Of a DNA stretch of 64,000 nucleotides, positions 1 through 10,776 are shown piece by piece. The position numbers were made by a program, and so were the translations under genes. The notes beneath the pieces were generated by a model. It searched no databases. It had not been told where the DNA came from and saw only the letters and a list, made by a program, of their open reading frames with translations. The DNA lies in NCBI GenBank assembly GCA_047495785.1, contig JBLDXI010000024.1, positions 620,001 to 684,000 of the forward strand, read 5' to 3'. How positions within the stretch are numbered: position 1 is the first letter of the stretch; every line of letters starts with the position of its first letter. This DNA is from Lepidodermella squamata (taxonomy: Eukaryota > Gastrotricha).

Positions 1-438
1 ACTTCTAAGTCTAAAGTTATTGTTGAAGAGGACGTTGAGGAGCATTTTCGTAGATCTCTTGGTCTCAGATTTGCGGAATCTCCTGCTTCAAAGGTCTCAG
101 TCAACGTCGAGTCAAATGGCCCCTCTAATGTCGCCGAGGATCCCCTTCAAAATTCAGGTTTGTCAGTGGTATCTCGCCACTCACTTCATATAATTAATTC
201 AATGTGTTGGAAAATAGTACCTCCCGCCGTTCTTGACAGCGAAGACTCTTCTGTCGACGCAACAGCTCGTAAATCTTTCAAGCGCAAGCAGGGCGATCCT
301 TTAATTGTTACATCCGCCAAGCGACCGGCTCCAGCCCCGAGTGCCGTTTATGAAGTTTCGGATGTAGATGATCACTTCAAAAAAGCCCTCGGAAACAAAT
401 GGGCAGATGATACGCAAGCAGACGTGAGTACAAAATGA
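1..438 (+). CDS. VGLL4: VGLL4-like transcription cofactor, C-terminal part (5' end outside window)
   Basis: The open frame enters from the left edge in frame 1. Exon 1-157 is followed by a 60-nt in-frame intron (158-217) and exon 218 onward. Two Tondu motifs are visible: VEEHFRRSLG near the window start and VDDHFKKALG near the end, with basic Pro/Ser-rich sequence between. Two such motifs are the signature of VGLL4, which binds TEAD factors and competes with YAP in the nucleus. The frame stops at 436-438, but a perfect GTGAGT donor begins at 424, so the last exon may be spliced to a further exon I could not find. In the vertebrate protein a short tail also follows the second motif. Family identity is strong from the two motifs; the exact 3' end is uncertain. 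Confidence 0.85.
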   Translation, partial: TSKSKVIVEEDVEEHFRRSLGLRFAESPASKVSVNVESNGPSNVAEDPLQNSGLSVVSRHSLHIINSMCWKIVPPAVLDSEDSSVDATARKSFKRKQGDPLIVTSAKRPAPAPSAVYEVSDVDDHFKKALGNKWADDTQADVSTK

Positions 439-919
439 ACATTTTGACATTTTGGCTTTCATGAGATTCCATGACAAGAGTTAACATCGACGGAGTTTTT
501 AATATTTATTTTGAACAATTGTTGTATTGCCTCCTTTTGGGCATGTTTGCTATGAAAATCGGTGGTGGTTAATACTGATATTACAACCGCAAAGTAAAGA
601 GATTTCGTATTGTTAGTTTCGACGCTCATTTCTGTCACGTTGAACTTTCGAATATATGGGAATATTTTGACAGCATTATAAAATGCATCATGCAATTTCA
701 AGTTGATTATTTTTTGTGCAATTTGATTAATCATGAAATACCGATGATCCACTATTACTGCTGTTGGTTGTGCATTATTTGTTAAATTGCAAGCTTAGTG
801 GATTTGATTTAGTATTGAAAGCTATACTTCGTTTATGTGCAAGAAGATTTGTATTTTCACACCATAAAATTATTTGCATATATTTATGATGATTCCGATT
901 TAATAGAAAATCTATTATA
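439..919. other. Intergenic, VGLL4-like to CDK5RAP3
   Basis: AT-rich sequence with no supportable gene. It probably holds the 3' UTR of the VGLL4-like gene. An acceptor-like TTTAATAG ends at 906, 13 nt before the CDK5RAP3 start. Confidence 0.5.
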
Positions 920-2705
920 ATGTCTTCACAATATGACGACGTACCTATCGACATACACTACAACAAGTTGTTAGATTGGCTTATCAGCCGCCGTCATGCA
1001 TCAGCTGATTGGCACAAGTCGTTACTGGTAGCTCGTAGCCGCAAAGCCAAAGCATTATCTCTTGCTGAACTGAAAAACATCCCTGCCTTATCCCAACTGG
1101 CGACCATTGAAGGTAATTTGAATTTTCGACGACCTGTTTATAAATTTGATGAATTTGTTTGGTTACCAGATACAAGTTTGAGCTATTTTGATGCTTGCGA
1201 AATAGTGGAAACATTGAAAAAACTCGATTCCTACAACGCGACAAATGTATTGAGGCAATATACACATCCACTGACGAAGGTTCGTGTTGCATAGAAAATG
1301 AATTGTTGAATTCTATTTCATTGAGTTAGGCCTGGCAAGATGTTGTCGACGTATACACAAAGGACGGTGTCCATTTAGCCGAAGCAGCCCAGCTGATTTT
1401 GCGCAACGTCAACTATGAAATGCCAGCTTTGCGTAAGCAACTCGCGAAAATCGAACAGGACCAACAGGATTGTTTGCGAAAACAAGCCGATTGTCAGCGG
1501 CAGGCAAAACTGAGCGCTGAAAAATATGCAGCTACCTGCAGCCAACTTGGAATTGAGGTATGCCTTCATTCCAGCTGGTGGATTCTCAGTAAAATATTTT
1601 GTAACAGGGTCGTAATCCGCGAGCCGAGTTGCTAGTGTTAGCTTCAGATCTTTCAAATGACCTTGGTACTATCGAGCAGCAAGTGAAATTGTTGACCCCG
1701 GCTTTGAATTTTTACGGCGAATTCGTCAAATTTCTTCTGAAAAAGTGTGTTTTTCGAGTAAATTTACTTGTAAATCGAGTATATTGATTGTGGTTTAGAA
1801 ATGATCTTCCATCTCCCTGGCTTCCTCTTTTGCAATACGTAACTTCTCACGGCAATACTACTGTTTACGAGTGGAGAACTGGCTTCGCTCCTGATGTCGT
1901 CCTTTCTCCAATGGCGATGCAAGCTCAGCAACCTGAATCCGACGCAAACGGCCAATCTGGCGATGACGGCGCCGACATTGATTGGGGCGACATCGGCATG
2001 GGTGGAGCTGACAATTCAGAATTCGAAGTTGTAAACGTCGACCCTGAGATAGCTGTCGAAGTTATCGTCGAAGGCTCTGGTGATAACGAAGGCGGAAGGA
2101 ACAAGTCTCCAGACGCGCCTCTTGAAGTGTCTTTCGGTGACGAAAAGAAAATCGCGCAAGGCGAGGATGCGGTAACTGTTTTCGAAGGTCTTACCACCCG
2201 AACCAGGTTGTTAGACGACATAGCCGAGCTTGAATCATTCCTGACCCAACGGCTTGAAGAGCTGAAGCTAGCGGAGGCTGGATCTCAGGCCTATGTGGAA
2301 ACTGTGGCGATGGACGGTGCCCCTAAATCCATTCTGTCTGTATCAGCTGCTTCAGTTGCCGAATATTTAAAGCTGACAAATGAAGTAACGAACCAATTGA
2401 CCGCGGAAAAACTTACGCACTACTTCAGAATTCGGTCGTCTGAAGCGTATTTGAATAAACTTGTTGGCGAACTCGAGAGAATTTCTTCCAATGGCGAAAA
2501 GGCCAAACAGCTGAGCAGTTTGTTGGGTGTCAGGCATTCGGAACTTGGCGAATCGATTCCCGGTTTATCTGAGCAAATAGCATTCCTCGCTCGACGCACC
2601 ATGTCTTTGAAGGCGGCTGTAGAACAGCAGATTTCTGCCAAATACAACAACCGTATTGTGAATTTGATCGGAGAAGTGTGCCAGCTTGCAAGCTTGGCTA
2701 ATTGA
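920..2705 (+). CDS. CDK5RAP3: CDK5RAP3 (C53/LZAP), UFMylation complex subunit
   Basis: Five exons (920-1112, 1170-1279, 1330-1557, 1608-1744, 1799-2705) give 524 residues, close to the vertebrate length of about 506. Conserved landmarks are the N-terminal VPIDIHYNKLLDWL, the LRNVNYEMPALRKQ block after residue 100, the TVYEWRTG block, an acidic region with the repeated DIDWGD-type motif, and a C-terminal helical region ending near YNNRIVNLIGEV. In animals CDK5RAP3 works with UFL1 and DDRGK1 at the ER as a substrate adaptor for UFM1 ligation to ribosomes and in ER-phagy; the IDWGD-type motifs are the known UFM1/ATG8-interacting elements. The start is the first ATG in the conserved frame, 13 nt after an acceptor-like TAG. 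Introns are 43-57 nt. Identification is secure. Confidence 0.93.
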
Positions 2706-3001
2706 TGCCTCATTTTCGACGAGAATAATACCTTTAAAGTTATTGTAATCGCATGAATATTATTTAATGCAGATGGTAACTGGCTATAAAAATCATAATT
2801 ACTTATTGATAATGTAATAATCGGCCGCGCGGCATTGGCTGTGCCTTAATGTATTTTTGTCGTGGTGAATCGGGAATACAAACTGGAATAACTTTATATC
2901 GATAGTCTTTTTGTAGCTTTTTATTTGGTAAATAATTTGAAACGGCTTCGATTTTGCGATTAATCTCTGGTGTATTCAAACCTCGCACCAACCTCAGTAA
3001 A

Positions 3002-3441
3002 ATGGCGGCAAATGGCGATCTAGAGCAGTTCATCGAAACCACAATTGCATCCCACAAAATTGTTGTGTTTTCAAAATCCTATTGCCCCTACTGTGTTCGG
3101 GTAACGAGCTAGTGCATTCATCAAATTGGCATTGCTAAGTCACGTTTTTCCGTAGGCTAAAAATGCTCTTAAAGAGCTCAACCGACCGTTTCATGCTCTG
3201 GAACTTGATGAAATGTCCAATGGCAGTGATATCCAGAGTCAGCTGCAGAAAAAGACTAAATGCCGAACCGTTCCTCAGATTTTTATCGACAGTGAATTCA
3301 TCGGTGAGCCGGCTGAAATTTTCCCAATACCAGTAATTTATTCAATTCATAATTTATTCTCAAGGTGGCTGTGATGACATGATGGCTGCGAAGAAGGCAG
3401 GCACTTTGCAGGTCAAATTGGAGAAAGCATTTGCAAAATGA
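3002..3441 (+). CDS. Glutaredoxin, dithiol CPYC type
   Basis: Three exons (3002-3100, 3156-3303, 3365-3441) encode 107 residues, the normal size of a single-domain glutaredoxin. The active site CPYC lies at residues 28-31. The TVPQIF cis-proline motif and the terminal GGCDD glutathione-binding motif follow in the right order. It should reduce protein disulfides and glutathione mixed disulfides in the cytosol using GSH. There is no signal or transit peptide. The exon layout (phase-0 intron two residues after CPYC, a 148-nt middle exon, a phase-1 intron inside the GG of the GSH motif) is identical to that of the glutaredoxin domain of the next gene, so the two are a local duplication. A CAG ends 4 nt before the ATG. 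Confidence 0.93.
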
Positions 3442-4013
3442 ATTATTCGTCCTTCGTGAATATGAAGAAAAAAATATATAATTTCACCCATTCGTATAGC
3501 TTTCGATATTAGTGAAAATAATTGCTCGATATTTTGCTTTTAAAAATTCGCAATAACATGCTTTGAAAAATTTACATGGAAGCTCGCTATGATCCGTCTT
3601 GCTGATTATTGCTTTGATTATTTTGGTACCCGTTTTGTCATGGGCAAGTGTAACCCCTTTATAATACAGTGTGAACGGTGAATCGTCATGAAACATGTTT
3701 GTATTTGTTTGGTAAATAGGTTTTTTGACACAGATTTTATACTAAAACGGCTCTCGCCAAGCAGATTAGATTTACACCTAAACTTTTTTCTTACCGATCC
3801 AACCCAAGCTTATCCAGTCGACCCCTAGTCAGCTCGTCGTTTAAGCCAAATTCGTTGTTGAGGCTTCTTAGGTCGCCTGCCGTATTCGGATCTGGAACAC
3901 TTCGCCGACTTGAGATTTCATACTCACTGAATACAACAAGTCAGAGATATTTCGTAAGACAAGATTTCGTTCAATCATTTGAATCGCTTCTTTTTCTTCC
4001 CTTTAAGACAAAA
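3442..4013. other. Intergenic, glutaredoxin to TGR
   Basis: No independent gene is seen. A frame from about 3855 runs into the TGR start but has no ATG, so I treat it as leader. A pyrimidine-rich stretch ending in TTTAAG at 4007 lies 6 nt before the TGR ATG. Confidence 0.5.
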
Positions 4014-6413
4014 ATGAGTGCTGGCAGTGCTGCTCACTTGAAATTTATCGAGGATTCAATCAACGGCCACGCTGTTGTGATCTTTTCGAAAACGACATGC
4101 CCCTACTGCACCAAGGTAATTTCACACACGAAACAGAATCATTCCCCACTTGATGCGTTCCATTAATCAGGCGAAAGAGATATTCAAGGCGCGAAATGTC
4201 AAGTACCATGAAGTGGTTTTTGATAAAATTCACGATGGCGACGCCTACAAGGCTGAACTGTACGCTAAAACAGGACAGAAAACTGTGCCGCAGATTTTTA
4301 TTGGCAAGCAATTTATCGGTAAGGATGACACTTGCTTCTAGAATTATGTTGATTTTTTAATTCAAATTACTGTCGTGTATGACCCGGCGAGCTACAGCGT
4401 CGATTAATCGATTGTTTTTTCTGTGATGCATCAATGTTCTAACTCGATAAAATGACAGCATTTGATTAGCTATTCTTTCTGCTTTTCATACATACATACA
4501 GCACTGACGCTTTTCCTCTATGTAATAGTACAGCGAGCTAGGTTATTTTTCCATACCTGTCATGGCGATAAAACCCCCGGATTATTAGATACCGTTGATG
4601 GGTTAGCTCTATGTGCCTTAGTCTTGACTGTTTTCAACGGAAGGCCAACAAGGTTCAAGGAAAAGGTTAATAACGAACCCAGTGTTATGTTTAGTTGAAA
4701 ATGTTGCTAATATTTACGTTGAAAAATTTTGCTTCTTCGGCTGCTAAAAAGTACCATAATCCTTGCTCTTCTGCAGGTGGTTGCAGCGACCTGGAGAAGC
4801 AGGTCGAGAGTGGCCGCTTCGATGAGATGGTGGCACAGGCCAACAAGGACCAGCCAGGGCACCCGTACGAATACGATCTCGTGGTGATTGGCGGAGGTTC
4901 AGGTGGCATGGCTTGTTCTAAAGAGGCTGCTCAGAATGGTGCGAAAGTCGCCCTGTTCGACTACATTAAGCCTACCCCGATCGGAACAACCTGGGGTCTG
5001 GGTGGTACCTGCGTCAATGTCGGTTGCATCCCGAAAAAACTTATGCACACCGCGTCGTTACTCGGCGAGGGTATTCACGATGCGAAACACTACGGCTGGA
5101 AGGTCGATGAGCCGAAGACTTACGGCCACAGTTGGGAGGCGATGAAAAACGCTATTCAGGACCACATCGGTTCCCTGAACTGGGGCTACCGTGTTTCACT
5201 CCGCGATAACAGCGTTGAATATTTGAATTCATACGCTAGATTTGTGGACCCTCATACCATCGAAGGCACAGATCGCCGCGGCAAGAAGCGCACCATCACA
5301 GCCGATAAGATTTTGATCGCTACCGGTCTTCGTCCGAAATACCCTGGCATACCCGGTGACAAGGAGTTCGGAATTACCAGTGATGATCTATTTTCCCTCG
5401 ATTACTGCCCCGGTAAAACTCTAGTAGTTGGCGCGTCGTACGTCGCCCTCGAGTGCGGTGGCTTCTTGCACGGACTCGGCCTTGAGACGCACATTATGGT
5501 GAGGTCGATTTTACTGCGAGGATTCGACCAGGACATGGCCGAACGTATCGGCAAGCATATGGAACTAGCTGGTATGAAATTCTACCGCCCTGCCATCCCA
5601 GTTAAGGTGGAGCAAATTGAAGCTGGTAAACCAGGCCGCCTTCGCGTTACCTCACAGTACGTCGATGGTGAGCTTAAAGGTCAGGAGATTGTCGAGGAGT
5701 ACAACACCGTGATTTGGGCGATTGGTCGCGAGCCTGTCTACGGCGACTGCAACTTTCAGGCAGCTGGTCTCAAAATCAACCCGCAGAATATGAAAATACC
5801 CGCTAATCAATACGAACAGACGAATGTGCCTCATATTTACGCTGTAGGTGATGTGCTGGACGGGCGGCCTGAGTTGACGCCCGTTGCCATCCAGGCCGGT
5901 CGTTTACTTGCTCGCCGGCTGTTCCTAGGCGCCACCCAGCTGATGGATTACGACAACATCCCTACAACTGTCTTCACGCCGCTCGAATACGGCGCGTGTG
6001 GTTTGTCCGAGGAAGAAGCTGAGCGTCGCTATGGCAAAGACAACATTGAAGTCTACCATACGACCTTCAAGCCTTTAGAATACACTGTCCCACACCGCGG
6101 ATCGGACGATGCGCCGTGTTACCTCAAGCTGGTTTGCGTTAAGAACGAAAAAGAGCGTGTTGTTGGGTTCCACTATCTTGGCCCCAACGCCGGTGAAGTC
6201 ACTCAAGGTATACCTGAATAATTTTGTTATTTATTAATTTAAGCTGGCTTATTTTGCATTACAGGCTACGGTGTGGCTATGAAGTGCGGAGCAACAAAGA
6301 AGCACTTTGACGATACTGTTGGCATTCATCCGACCAACTCGGAGGTGTTCACTGTTTTGGACGTTACCAAAGCATCAGGAAAGCCTCTCGGAAAGTCGGC
6401 CTGCTGAGGTTAA
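4014..6413 (+). CDS. TGR: Thioredoxin-glutathione reductase, selenoprotein
   Basis: Exons 4014-4115, 4171-4318, 4777-6207 and 6265-6413 give 609 residues if the UGA at 6405-6407 is read as selenocysteine; schistosome TGR has 598. Residues 1-100 are a glutaredoxin domain with CPYC at 29-32, cis-Pro TVPQIF and the GG motif. The rest is a thioredoxin reductase: FAD motif GGGSGGMAC, redox CVNVGC (Cys162, Cys167), NADPH-binding and dimer domains, HPTNSEVF near the end, and C-terminal A-C-U-G stop. Glutaredoxin and reductase fused in one chain lets the enzyme reduce both thioredoxin and glutathione from NADPH. A SECIS candidate lies 95 nt after the UAA. Intron 2 is unusually long (458 nt) and hides a second in-frame start at 4701, described in its own entry. 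Confidence 0.95.
4701..6413 (+). CDS. TGR: Alternative TGR isoform lacking the glutaredoxin domain (predicted)
   Basis: An ATG at 4701 inside intron 2 is in frame with exon 3, without a stop and without needing the splice at 4776. It gives a 25-residue leader starting [17 protein letters not shown], rich in Ser, Ala and Lys and poor in acids, followed by the complete reductase (551 residues with Sec). The leader looks like a mitochondrial presequence. A TTTAG acceptor-like site ends at 4694, six nt before the ATG, the same arrangement as at the main start. Flatworm TGR genes are known to make mitochondrial and cytosolic forms from alternative 5' ends; here the second form would be a plain thioredoxin reductase. 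This is a prediction from one open frame and a leader of suitable composition. Confidence 0.5.
6405..6407 (+). other. UGA selenocysteine codon of TGR
   Basis: The reading frame runs to Gly-Lys-Ser-Ala-Cys, then TGA, GGT, TAA. A penultimate Sec followed by Gly and a true stop is the standard C-terminal redox tail of animal selenoprotein thioredoxin reductases. Reading TGA as stop would remove the catalytic Sec. Confidence 0.9.
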
Positions 6414-6507
6414 GCCCCGGGCTCGGTGTACTCCCACCGAGACGGGGCTAAAACCCGGTTGCATGGCTAGGCCACGGGTGGAATTTATGGCTGCATTTTG
6501 CAATCTT

Positions 6508-6561
6508 ATGACGGATCTCGCCTAAACAGATATAGTTTCTGCGGCAATTGGTCCCGACGAT
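6508..6561 (+). promoter_or_regulatory. SECIS element candidate, form II
   Basis: AUGA at 6508-6511 faces CGAU at 6558-6561, giving the tandem G.A quartet. Between them CGG-AUC-GCC (6512-6522) pairs with GGC-GGU-CCG (6542-6556) around small internal loops. The apical loop starts with AAA (6524-6526) and closes with a CAGA/UCUG mini-stem, the form II arrangement. The lower helix is weak. It sits 95 nt downstream of the TGR stop, as expected for a eukaryotic SECIS. Built by eye, not scored. Confidence 0.7.
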
Positions 6562-8671
6562 AAATACCCGCCTGTTGGAAAGCCGGCACCACAATTTGAG
6601 AGAAACTTTGGCTTGATAGGATTTATATTTTTAAGAAACAACTTCCGTTGATTACACTGCATTCGCTTGTATGATCCTGTTTCGATAATATTATAGCATG
6701 TTGAATTTATTCGATGAATTGTGCATATTCTGTAATCACAGCCGATGTTTTCACGGCTATAAGTCCGCCGAAATTATTTCTGGAACTACGATTTTCTGTA
6801 GTCTTTCTATGCGCGCTAATCCTGGTAGTTGTCAATCTGTGAAATTGAAACACACACGAACTTGGGACGTGATTTGTGAAAAACATTATATACAAGTGCT
6901 GTCGTATCGCTATTTTGTCGCTCTCTCTCTCTCGATTACTACGATGACGATAAATAAAATTACAGGCGTTTTAAATGGATTGTTTTCAAGTCAATTTCGA
7001 TGATTGAGCGGACATATGTCGACGCGTAGCAAGGTTGCGCATTAAAATTGCGCATTTGTTGCACAATTTAATGATAATGATGATAAATACGGGGCCAAAT
7101 AAGAATATTAAATCATTTTACCAATTGTTAATGATCTGCCTAATCCGTCTCAAGTTTTGGAGGACAGGCAATGAAACGGAGCCAAATCACATTACGCAGT
7201 GTCGTCGTTGTTGGGCACAGTGCATCGGCCGTTTAACTTTAATCCACCGTCGCCAGCCGAGATTAAATTTGTCGTCTTTGTTTGAAAACTTGCAGCGCTT
7301 AATGGGTTTTGCCGTAACAATAAATGCCACACCAAATTTGTGCGCACGCGTCCAATCGCATGGTGCCCAGATGGCGGTGCTGCTGCCGAGTTCATCATCA
7401 CCGCACGAGTCGACGCACTATCAAAATAAAAAGCGCGCATGAGACGGCGCGGGGTGTAACAAACGAGTGAAAACCCGTTTATTCTACTTGCAGTCTTCGC
7501 AAAACAACAGATTTTCGCCTTGGGCAACTCCTTGGAGCGCGCACTCGAGAGGAAGCTAAACGTTTATTGACTTGGCTATTATAGCGGCGGCATCTCTTTG
7601 CGCCTCGACGCCGCCACGGCTTATCACAGTCGGAAAATTGTTTTTGGGCCTCGAGCATCAACTTGGAACGCCCCAGTAGTTTATTATCTTTTATTAGACA
7701 TCGATCAAATATCATCGACTTGCACTGCGCGCGATTATTATGTAACAAAATGATAGCCGCGGAACAACACCGAGTAGGATGTACCAACCGTATTTAGTTG
7801 TTGCTATTAGGCGCTGATGTTTATATGTTTTACACACTATAAAAGTTCCGTTTGCTAATCTCGAATTATTAGATGTTTAACCTTGGGCCGATTTCGCCAA
7901 GATTGATGTATTGTTAGATAAATAAATATACAAATTGCGGCAACACGGGTGGCGAAAGTCGATCGGCGTGCGCAACACTTAACGCGGGCATTGGCGGCCA
8001 AAAATGTTATTATGAGTTGCGCTTTTTGTTATTCAGCTACTTCATACTCGATACTTGTAAATATATACTCATCATAATCGCTCGACCTCGATGTGTATCT
8101 TTTCTTTATTATGCAAAACTGATTTATCGTTAACAACTGATCTGCCGACCGGGTATATGCTGTGAGAATGTAATATTGCGCGAAACATGCGCACCTCTCG
8201 CTAGCGCGCCCGATGATATACTCTCATTTTTCGCCGCCGCGTCAAAAGTGCCGAGAATTGATTGCTTGATTGGGAAAACATTTACCTTTCCGTGATTCGA
8301 ATTGAAGAATGATTTGTTTTCTGCATGTTCTTTTTGCTATTGTTGTTATTTTTAGCGTGTTTTCCCAGCTTCGAGTAATGCCTTTCCACGCGGATGTTCA
8401 ACGCTAGCAAAAATAACAGTATCAATATCAAGTCGTCATCATTTCTAAAGGCATAGCTAAGGAACCCTGCAGTTCCCCTATGGAATGTTTTCTTACATGT
8501 CCAACCTTCTTGCCGCTACTTTTTTGGCAGGCGAGAATAAATGCGCTCTACATGTTATTTTATTATGCTGTCCACCTTAAGTTCCCGATGAGCATCAATT
8601 CACGCCTATCATAACGCAAATTGTTACAAATTCTTTAGGCAATAATAACTAGCGTATTTTTCGGAAGAGCC
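6562..8671. other. Gene-poor stretch upstream of FoxD-type gene
   Basis: About 2.1 kb with many stops in all frames, apart from two short overlapping frames near 7035-7527 that match nothing I know. A short CT run occurs at 6921-6934. Given the developmental gene that follows, cis-regulatory DNA is likely, but no specific site was identified. An acceptor-like TTCTTTAG ends at 8638, 33 nt before the FoxD ATG. Confidence 0.4.
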
Positions 8672-9933
8672 ATGATGAGCGGTGCGAACGCTAAGCCTGA
8701 TTTTGGCGACCATCACAGCAGTGACGACGAGGATTCGTTACCTGAAGTTGAAATCGAAGCAAATAAACGACCACGATTGAGCTGTTCGCCACTGTCAGAA
8801 TCAGGTCATGGCGATGACACTGCGGAGGACAGCGACGACGACGGATCTTTAATCGCCCTTCGACTGCCTGGAGATGATCAGTCGCCCTCGGGATCGGGCG
8901 AACATTCTGATTCGGCCGATGTCAAACCGCCTTATTCGTACATCGCACTAATTACTATGGCAGTTATGTCATCACCGTCAAAGAAGTTGACCTTGAGCGG
9001 CATTTGCGATTTCATCGCACGCAATTTCGCGTATTATCGCAAACGCTTTCCGAGCTGGCAAAATTCGATTCGGCATAATTTGTCGCTAAATGACTGTAAG
9101 TTGAACGTTTTCGTTATCAAACGGAGGAAATAGCAAATTCTTTTGCAGGTTTTGTGAAGATTCCCAGAGAGCCGGGTAACCCTGGCAAAGGCAATTACTG
9201 GACCTTGGACCCAGCTAGCTACGATATGTTCGATAACGGGAGCTTCCTGCGCCGTCGAAAGCGGTTCAAGAGACATTCGACGCCAATGAGTAACGCATCG
9301 GATTACTTTTTCGCGGCTACGGCAGCCGGAAGCCCAGTCAATGCCGCAGCTGCTGCCGCGGCGCTCTTGGCTTCGGCCGGCAATCCCGCTTCAGCATTTA
9401 CGCCCACTCACGGCGGTCACTTCCAAAACCCATTTGCGGCTTTTCTCATGTCAAACCCTTCGAATCCTTGTTTTTCCACGAATGCATTGACTGCAGCTTG
9501 TTTCCCGGCAGCAGTGCCCTCGTCAATTCAACCAACGTCATCAGGTCTTATGAGCCCGGCTGCTACTTATTGGGCTAATTACCTAGCCGCCAATCAGCTT
9601 CAATCGCTTCAGCAATTTTCTGGTTTATCGCAGACGCACATTTCGATCGAAACTCCGCAGCAAAGTGAGGCGAAGCCTAGCAAGGTGGTTCTCGATCAGC
9701 GCGACGCCAATTTGTTGGGTCAATTACCTGGCAGTGCGAATACATCGCCAAACGCGGTGACTCACCAGAAAAATAGCCGGAAAAGAACGCATCGTCCCTC
9801 AGGCAATAACTCGCCGGGCCAGCACTCGGCTGGTAGCGGAAAGCACGACGTCAGCAAAATTCAAAATAGCGATGCTCTGTGTTTCAACAGCGGTGCCTTT
9901 ATGATCGACCGAATTTTGAGCAGCAAGCTATAA
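8672..9933 (+). CDS. FOXD: Forkhead transcription factor, FoxD type
   Basis: Exons 8672-9095 and 9149-9933 encode 402 residues. An acidic Ser/Asp-rich N-terminus leads into a forkhead domain at about 84-180 ([58 protein letters not shown]). The [10 protein letters not shown] end of the domain is characteristic of FoxD. The C-terminal region is Ala/Ser/Gln-rich, and the protein ends in FMIDRIL, which fits the eh1 Groucho-binding consensus FxIxxIL and implies a repressor. A 53-nt intron splits the recognition-helix region at the Cys of SLNDC. FoxD proteins act in neural crest or mesoderm patterning in vertebrates and in neuron/glia migration (UNC-130) in nematodes. The start is the first of two adjacent ATGs. 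Confidence 0.88.
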
Positions 9934-10776
9934 CACTCATGCTATCGTATACTATTTTGTTACTGTTGAGTAGTTGTGCAGTAGTGTTTTTCCATTACGA
10001 TCATATTATTCTATTTATTTGCCTGTAAAGTTATTAGTAACTTCGTGTCCTGTTTAATACTCATTTCGAATATTTTATTCCAAGTTGGATAGATCTTAGT
10101 TATTGTTTTTCTCTAGTAGAAGCAATAAAACGATACCGATATGTGTTTGTCTCCGAGTCAAAACGCAAGCGTTCAGTGGCAGAAATTACTTTATTCTTCT
10201 TCTTCTCTCAATTTGCTAGCTAGACAGTAAAGTTACATCACAAACTTTAACGTTGTCTAAAAATAGTATGTAATATATATTATAGCTGATCGACTACCTA
10301 CAGCTAGTTAGACACGACACTACGCGTTGTAGGTAATCATCATCGTCGAACTTCGTCAGTCACAGAGTGAACGGTGTATAAAAACAGCATCAATTAGAAA
10401 GCTAGCAACAAAAAAGAGTGACTCATGTACACACACTCGCGGAGAATTTCGTTCGGGGCTACAAGCCCCAAATCAGAAACAAGGAAGAAACTGCGTACCG
10501 GAAATATCGTGAACTAGCGACTTTTGATACAGGTGACTCGCCATCATAATCAAACAAGTGTCACTAAAATAACGTTGCATCAATAATTTTAGGATTAATA
10601 ACGACAGAGACTCAGAAAACGGCGGCAACAAGTAACATAGACACAGGAAAAACGGCTGATTATTTTAATTAAAATTTGATCAATATTTTAGCAACGAGGT
10701 GATGCGAGAGATACCGTGATCACTCCACGTCTTATTTATTAGTATTACTTATATTAAGCTAGTCGATTGGTTAAAA
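9934..10776. other. Convergent 3' intergenic region, FoxD to HMGCR
   Basis: The space between two converging genes, presumably both 3' UTRs. AATAAA occurs at about 10125 on the + strand. No coding frame or repeat was seen. Confidence 0.5.

Noticed and set aside
459-752. 97-codon minus-strand frame after VGLL4
   Set aside because: It lacks an initial ATG, resembles no family, and lies in probable 3' UTR.
3855-4013. N-terminal extension of TGR
   Set aside because: The frame is open but has no ATG. The acceptor-like TTTAAG and the glutaredoxin start both favour ATG 4014.
7035-7527. Overlapping frames of 135 and 111 codons upstream of FoxD
   Set aside because: Both strands are open at once, there is no recognisable domain and no neighbouring exon. 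Most likely chance.
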